From an uncultured Flavobacteriales bacterium (GTDB lineage: Bacteria; Bacteroidota; Bacteroidia; Flavobacteriales_G; Salibacteraceae), in assembly GCA_913057205.1 (NCBI GenBank), contig CAJXNO010000011.1:20966-84965 (forward strand): a stretch of 64,000 nucleotides of DNA. The letters run 5' to 3'. Positions 59,760 through 64,000 of the stretch are shown piece by piece. Each line of letters starts with the position of its first letter. Position 1 is the first letter of the stretch. Below the pieces are notes generated by a model. The model had not been told where the DNA came from. It searched no databases and was given only the letters and a program-made list of their open reading frames with translations. Made by a program: the position numbers and the translations under genes.

Positions 59760-61965
59760 ATGTATCGATCTTTCGTGGGCCATGTATCCTTGGCTTTAGT
59801 ATTGCTTTTAAGCGCACTTCTTCCATCTGAAATCTACACCCAAGCACCCCAGGGCATCAACTATCAAGCTGTTGTAAGATCAGCTGATGGTGAGCCGCTA
59901 GCAGATACCACCTTTTTACTGATCATCACCATCGCTCAAGATGTTAACCTTAACACACAGGATTACGTCTAGGCAAACGAGGATAGTTCGAATGAATTTG
60001 GTCTGTTTACAATCATCATCGTACAGGGAGCACCCAATTTCAACACCTTCAATGCGATCGACTGGTCAACCGGTGATAAATTCGTCAACATTCAAACAGA
60101 GCGCCTTGACCTAGGTACCTCGTAACTCATGTCAGTACCGTACGCACTCTATGCGGGCAGTGCGGGTGGTTCAAGTGTAACAGGAGACGATGGAGATTGG
60201 GATACTTCGAACGTTGCTGTATTCACCAACAAATCAGTAGGTATTGGAACCGGGTTTCCGGCTGGAGACCTGAACGTGGTCAACGACAACAATATGGCTG
60301 TCATCGGCCTACAAGGGGCTGGAGATAATTTCACGTATTCCGCTATTGAACTGGGCAACCGAGAAAACGATCGCTTCTTCCGAATCACCCAAAGCAAACT
60401 TGCCAGTGAGCGGAACAATTTCGTGATCGACTATTGGGATGGTACACAATAACTTCCGCGGCTGGCCATTGACACAACCGGTCGTGTAGGTATCGGTGAA
60501 ACCCAACCAGAAGCCAATCTTGACGTAACGGGTAGCTTGAAGACAGACACCCTCCGCATAAGCGATGTTTACACATTTCCATCGTTGAATGGTACTGCCG
60601 GACAGGTGATGATTACCGACGGCGCTGGAAACATCACCTGGCAAAACAGTGCAGACTCCTTACAAGTATTTGAAGTTGTAAACGACACCACCCTCCGGAT
60701 CATTGAAGGAAACGGTGAGGTTTTTGACGTTTCCTTGGATCATTTCGCCACGGACATCGAGCTGAGTGATGTTCAGATCGGCTTGCTTGCTGAGATAGAT
60801 GCAGACAGCACCTACCTGAACGACAGCATTGATCAAGTAGCGGCCGACTTAGCAAACTTCATTGCGAACAGTACAGACATCAAGATTACTGAAGGAATGA
60901 TCATTGGCACAGACCTAGCACTAATCAACAGCGTAGGAGATCCAGTAATCATCGACATCGCTTCCCTGGCTACCGATGCTGAGGTGGCAGATATTGAAAC
61001 CGCTATTTACAATGAGATCGATGCCGAGAGCACCTATTTGAATGATAGCATTGTTCAAGTGGCTGCCAACTTGTTGGATGAGGTCACCTTTTTACTCAAT
61101 GAACTGGCCGATGACTCTACCTACTTGAACGATAGCATTGATCAGGTCGCCCTTGACCTCGCCAATTACATCGCTACGAATTTTGACACCAACATCACGG
61201 AGGGACTCATCGTAGGTACCGACCTCGCGCTCATCAACAGCGCTGGTGAAACGTGAGCTTAACGAAAAGGGCGAAACCATTCTTTACGCGTATCGATCAG
61301 CCGAACTCAAACGAGATGACTTAGATATGCTGGATGCGATGGTGGCTGAATGGCAGAAGGATTCTTCTGATGCGATTCAGATCCAATCCCATAGCGATAA
61401 AGCTGAAGAACGCGGCAGCTATTCCTTTTCAGCAGAAGGATCCGTGGCCGTAGCAAGATACCTGCATGAACAAGGGGTGCCGTTGTCTGCCTTATTCATC
61501 AGTAACTGGGAAAGTGAGAAGCCAGCTGTTGACTGTGAAAGTGGCGATTGCAGTGAAGATGACCGTGCGAAGAATCGCAGGTCAGAATTACAAACGATAG
61601 AAGCAGAAGGACTCGCATCAGAACCTGACTTCATCATCACCTTCGGCTTTAATGAATGGCGATTAAGTCCTGAGGCCGAAAAAACCGTTTATCGGGTGCT
61701 TCAAACCTTACGTGCCGATCCTACACAAGAAGTTCGCATTGATGGATTCACAGACACCTAGGGAAGCTTCGAAAGCAATCAAAGGGTTTCTGAGCTACGT
61801 GCCAAGAACATACGCAACCTCCTGCAGTTGAGGGGAGTTTCAGAAGGTAACATGGAGGTCGTTTTCCATTGTAAAACCATACCTCGTGGACCATGTATCC
61901 TGAACTACCCTTGTCCGGTAGAGTTACGTGATACAAACCGACGCGTAGAGATCAGGCTCAAATAA
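59760..61965 (+). pseudogene. Broken tail-fibre-like/OmpA-domain surface protein gene
   Basis: The conceptual protein starts MYRSFVGHVSLALVLLLSAL with a signal peptide and QGINYQAVVRSADGEPL. It runs through LMSVPYALYAGSAGG, GRVGIGETQPEANLDVTGSL (tail-fibre/adhesin type), repeats with EIDADSTYLNDSIDQVA, and ends with two OmpA-like domains (the last with GFTDT.GSFESNQRVSELRA and NRRVEIRLK). It is interrupted by in-frame stops TAG 59970, TAA 60123, TAA 60450, a frameshift at about 61250 (TGA 61254) and TAG 61759. At 60123 the expected residue in the S-Q-LMSVPYALYA motif is Gln, so CAA became TAA. The number of lesions indicates true decay. Confidence 0.82.
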
Positions 61966-62065
61966 GCTGCGCCAAACGCGCTCCGATACAAAATTTCCAT
62001 AACTTGGCGGCTTTGCAAATGCTCATGGCTTCGAAGTAAGACCTACCTTTGAAAGGATTTCTACC

Positions 62066-62599
62066 GTGAAGAGACTACTTCTCATCATATGGTTGCTGTT
62101 CGCACTAGCTAGTACTGGCTATGCCCAAGGAGGCATGAACCAGATGAATACGCGGGCGAAATTCAAGTCGATGTACATTTTGAACTTCACGAAGTACACC
62201 GAATGGCCAGCAGCATACAAACAAGGAGATTTCATCATTGGGGTTGTTGATGACGACGATCTCGCTGGGCACTTGGAAACCATTGCCAAGACCAAGAAAG
62301 TCAACAGCCAAAACATTGTGGTGAAGCGCTTCTCGAGTCCTTCACAAGTTACCAAATGCCACCTGCTCTATGTGAACGGCAGCGCGGCTGAGGTAGAACC
62401 CTACGTCAAAAAAGCCAAAGAATACAACTGCCTTGTGGTAACAGAAGGCAAAGGAATGATCGATCGATTATCGGCGATCAATTTCATCGTTGTAGGAACG
62501 GCCATTAAATATGAAATGAATCGGGCCTTGTTCAAGGAGCAGGACCTGATCGTTAGTAATACACTGGAAAACCTCGCCGCGAAAGTGATCAATAAATGA
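62066..62599 (+). CDS. YfiR-like (DUF4154) periplasmic protein
   Basis: A 177-residue protein with a GTG start and a signal peptide (ASTGYAQ). DUF4154 pattern: AKFKSMYILNFTKYTEWPA, FIIGVVDDDDLAGHLETIAK, HLLYVNGSA and GKGMIDRLSAINFIVVGTAI, KYEMNRALFKEQDLIVS. In Pseudomonas YfiR is a periplasmic repressor of a diguanylate cyclase; in Bacteroidota the domain usually accompanies membrane sensor proteins. Its stop overlaps the TPR gene (ATGA), which is followed by a membrane sensor, so the three likely form one signalling unit. A TACCTTTG box lies 14 nt upstream. Confidence 0.88.
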   Translation: MKRLLLIIWLLFALASTGYAQGGMNQMNTRAKFKSMYILNFTKYTEWPAAYKQGDFIIGVVDDDDLAGHLETIAKTKKVNSQNIVVKRFSSPSQVTKCHLLYVNGSAAEVEPYVKKAKEYNCLVVTEGKGMIDRLSAINFIVVGTAIKYEMNRALFKEQDLIVSNTLENLAAKVINK

Positions 62600-63507
62600 A
62601 ACGACTCATAACCATAGCGGTGGTCTTATTACTGATGGTACCGATTGGGCTACGGGCTCAGCTCGATCCGGTATCGCTAGCACTTCGTGCTTATCAGGCT
62701 GGAGACCTACCCAAAGCACAGGAGCTCATCGAAATTGCCGTCGATGATGATAACTTCAATAAGATTACCAAAACTTGGTACTTCAGAGGTTACATCTACA
62801 AGGATCTTTACAAGCAAGCAAAAGAAGGTCAGAGCAAGAAACAATCCTTTGAGTACCGTGACGCTTCTGTTGAGTCGTTCAGAACTACGGTAGAACTCGA
62901 GCCCCAAGGAGAGTTGGTTGAAGACTGCAACAATTCATTGAAATACCTGTCTAGCACCATTTATAATGACGCGGCCTTTGCGCTAGACACCAACAATTTC
63001 GAAGACGCACAGCGTTTGTATGATCAATACCAAGACATCACCACTGTTACCAACCCAGAAATGGACCTTACACAACGAACCATTGAGTTCAAGTTGTACA
63101 AAGCCAATAAGTACTCTGCCCTCTTCGATGCAGCAAGCACAGAGGAGGATAAAGAGAAGTACAGCCAAAAGGTAACCGAGGTCTATAAAGAGGTTCTCAG
63201 CCTAGACAGCAACAACATTTCTGCGAACTATAATCTCGCGATTCACTTCTACAACCAAGGGGTGAACATCATCGAGAACATGGATTACGATACCGACTTC
63301 GAAACCCTGTTTGCGATACAAGCGCAAGTGATGGAATTGTTTGGTGCTGCCTTACCCTATATGAAGAAGGCATATCAACTCAATCCAAAACGCAAGGAAA
63401 CCTTGGTGGGCTTATCTGGTATCTATTTCGGCTTGAACGATATTGAGAAATCAGAGTACTACCAGGAGGAATTAAAGAAGCTTCAAGAAAGCGAGGGAAA
63501 TCAATAA
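62596..63507 (+). CDS. Exported TPR-like protein
   Basis: A 303-residue protein with a signal peptide (VPIGLRAQ). Helical repeats resemble TPRs: ALRAYQAGDLPKAQELIEIA, KTWYFRGYIYKDLYKQAKEG, IYNDAAFALDTNNFEDAQRL, ANYNLAIHFYNQGVNIIENM and KETLVGLSGIYFGLNDIEKS. It ends in a charged helix. It overlaps the YfiR-like gene by 4 nt and precedes a membrane sensor by 12 nt. It may scaffold the YfiR-like protein with that sensor in the periplasm; this is inferred from context. Confidence 0.82.
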   Translation: MKRLITIAVVLLLMVPIGLRAQLDPVSLALRAYQAGDLPKAQELIEIAVDDDNFNKITKTWYFRGYIYKDLYKQAKEGQSKKQSFEYRDASVESFRTTVELEPQGELVEDCNNSLKYLSSTIYNDAAFALDTNNFEDAQRLYDQYQDITTVTNPEMDLTQRTIEFKLYKANKYSALFDAASTEEDKEKYSQKVTEVYKEVLSLDSNNISANYNLAIHFYNQGVNIIENMDYDTDFETLFAIQAQVMELFGAALPYMKKAYQLNPKRKETLVGLSGIYFGLNDIEKSEYYQEELKKLQESEGNQ

Positions 63508-63519
63508 ATCGTAGAAAAT

Positions 63520-64000
63520 ATGTTCGCACGTTTCAGCATTGGACGTAAGATAAGCTTAGGCTTCGCGGTGGTCATCGTTTCTACGATCATCGCCTTTTAT
63601 ATCACCAACAAAACCTTTGTTGAAAGTCAGGAGATCAACGAAGAAATCACGAACAACCATACACCTTCCATTGCAAAATTGGAAGAGTTGAAGCTGATGA
63701 TCGTTCGATCTAAAATGCTCATCAACAACTGGGTTTACCTCTCCTCTCCCAGTGAGAACGAAGACAAGGTTTCTCTGAATAAGCTCACCGTGGCGGAGTA
63801 TCCTAAACTGAAGATCGAACTAGAAAGTTTAGCCAATCAATGGGAAGACAGTACTAGGCAAGAACTACCTCCACTTTTCATGAAGATCGAGGAGCTGTGG
63901 TCTAGCCATGACATGATCAAGCAGACCTTGAACGGTGTAGAAGCCTACAATGAGGAGATGAATACATTTATGCCGAATTCCATGGTGGAACAAGGTGGTG
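63520..64000 (+). CDS. Membrane sensor protein (kinase or chemoreceptor type), 3' truncated by window
   Basis: The frame is open from the ATG at 63520 to the window end (160 codons, not in the ORF track because no stop is reached). MFARFSIGRKISLGFAVVIV then STIIAFYITN is a single transmembrane helix with a basic cytoplasmic start. The following extracytoplasmic part is helical (EEITNNHTPSIAKLEELKLM, FMKIEELWSSHDMIKQTLNG), like the four-helix-bundle sensors of histidine kinases, chemoreceptors and SpoIIE phosphatases. The output domain lies outside the window. It is third in the operon with the YfiR-like and TPR genes. Confidence 0.75.
   Translation, partial: MFARFSIGRKISLGFAVVIVSTIIAFYITNKTFVESQEINEEITNNHTPSIAKLEELKLMIVRSKMLINNWVYLSSPSENEDKVSLNKLTVAEYPKLKIELESLANQWEDSTRQELPPLFMKIEELWSSHDMIKQTLNGVEAYNEEMNTFMPNSMVEQGG

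Noticed and set aside
59760-61965. Readthrough or recoding of the in-frame stops in the tail-fibre/OmpA gene
   Set aside because: Different stop codons and a frameshift occur, and every other gene in the window uses normal stops. Decay is simpler.

Overview
The window looks like chromosomal DNA of a member of the Bacteroidota, probably of the order Flavobacteriales. The evidence is several type IX secretion (T9SS) C-terminal sorting domains, a Rho factor with a large polar insertion, Bacteroidota-typical families (DUF4293, DUF2723/GT117, MuiA-like, Omp28-like) and -7 promoter boxes of the form TAnnTTTG. No rRNA, tRNA or CRISPR array was recognised.

Positions 1 to about 7,800 form an accessory island that is visibly more AT-rich than the rest. 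Its first 5.4 kb is organised like an array of integron-type gene cassettes. One- or two-gene units all read on the + strand and are separated by imperfect inverted repeats with outer AAC...GTT boxes, which I call attC-like sites. Start codons follow three of the GTT boxes at 26-28 nt. The cargo is a secreted retropepsin-like protease, a secreted trypsin-like protease, an SRA-HNH modification-dependent endonuclease overlapping a NudG/MutT-like Nudix hydrolase, and a secreted protein of unknown function. No integrase gene is in the window. The array ends at an IS3-like remnant, followed by a small HUH-endonuclease (Rep-like) gene and a phage-type small protein on the - strand. A recently amplified TPR lipoprotein gene and a Cys-rich small protein come next.

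From about 7.8 kb onwards the genes are mostly core housekeeping: SulP transporter, DUF2147 and beta-barrel envelope proteins, decayed hypE joined to a truncated histidine kinase, response regulator, YheT hydrolase, DEAD-box helicase, formate-THF ligase, the selenouridine pair mnmH-selD, exonuclease III, an M1 peptidase, LemA-TPM-TPM, a GT2 and FtsE, YfcE-type phosphoesterase, Rho and Mpl. Between 34 and 40 kb, two paralogous T9SS surface proteins flank a small ORF coupled to a 916-residue phosphodiesterase-TPR-sulfotransferase fusion. Next are fructose-bisphosphate aldolase, an MBL hydrolase, a DinB/membrane protein/ComEC operon, YugP-MuiA, two Omp28-like T9SS proteins, surE-(membrane protein)-lpxB, SpoIID, an LpoB/COG3014 lipoprotein pair and DUF2723. 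The window ends with a multiply broken tail-fibre/OmpA pseudogene and a YfiR-TPR-sensor operon cut by the window edge.

The most promising candidates for something undescribed are the attC-like cassette array without a canonical integrase, the SRA-HNH/Nudix pair inside it, and the phosphodiesterase-TPR-sulfotransferase locus. A recurrent promoter geometry (TAnnTTTG ending exactly 4 nt before the ATG at three genes) suggests leaderless mRNAs.
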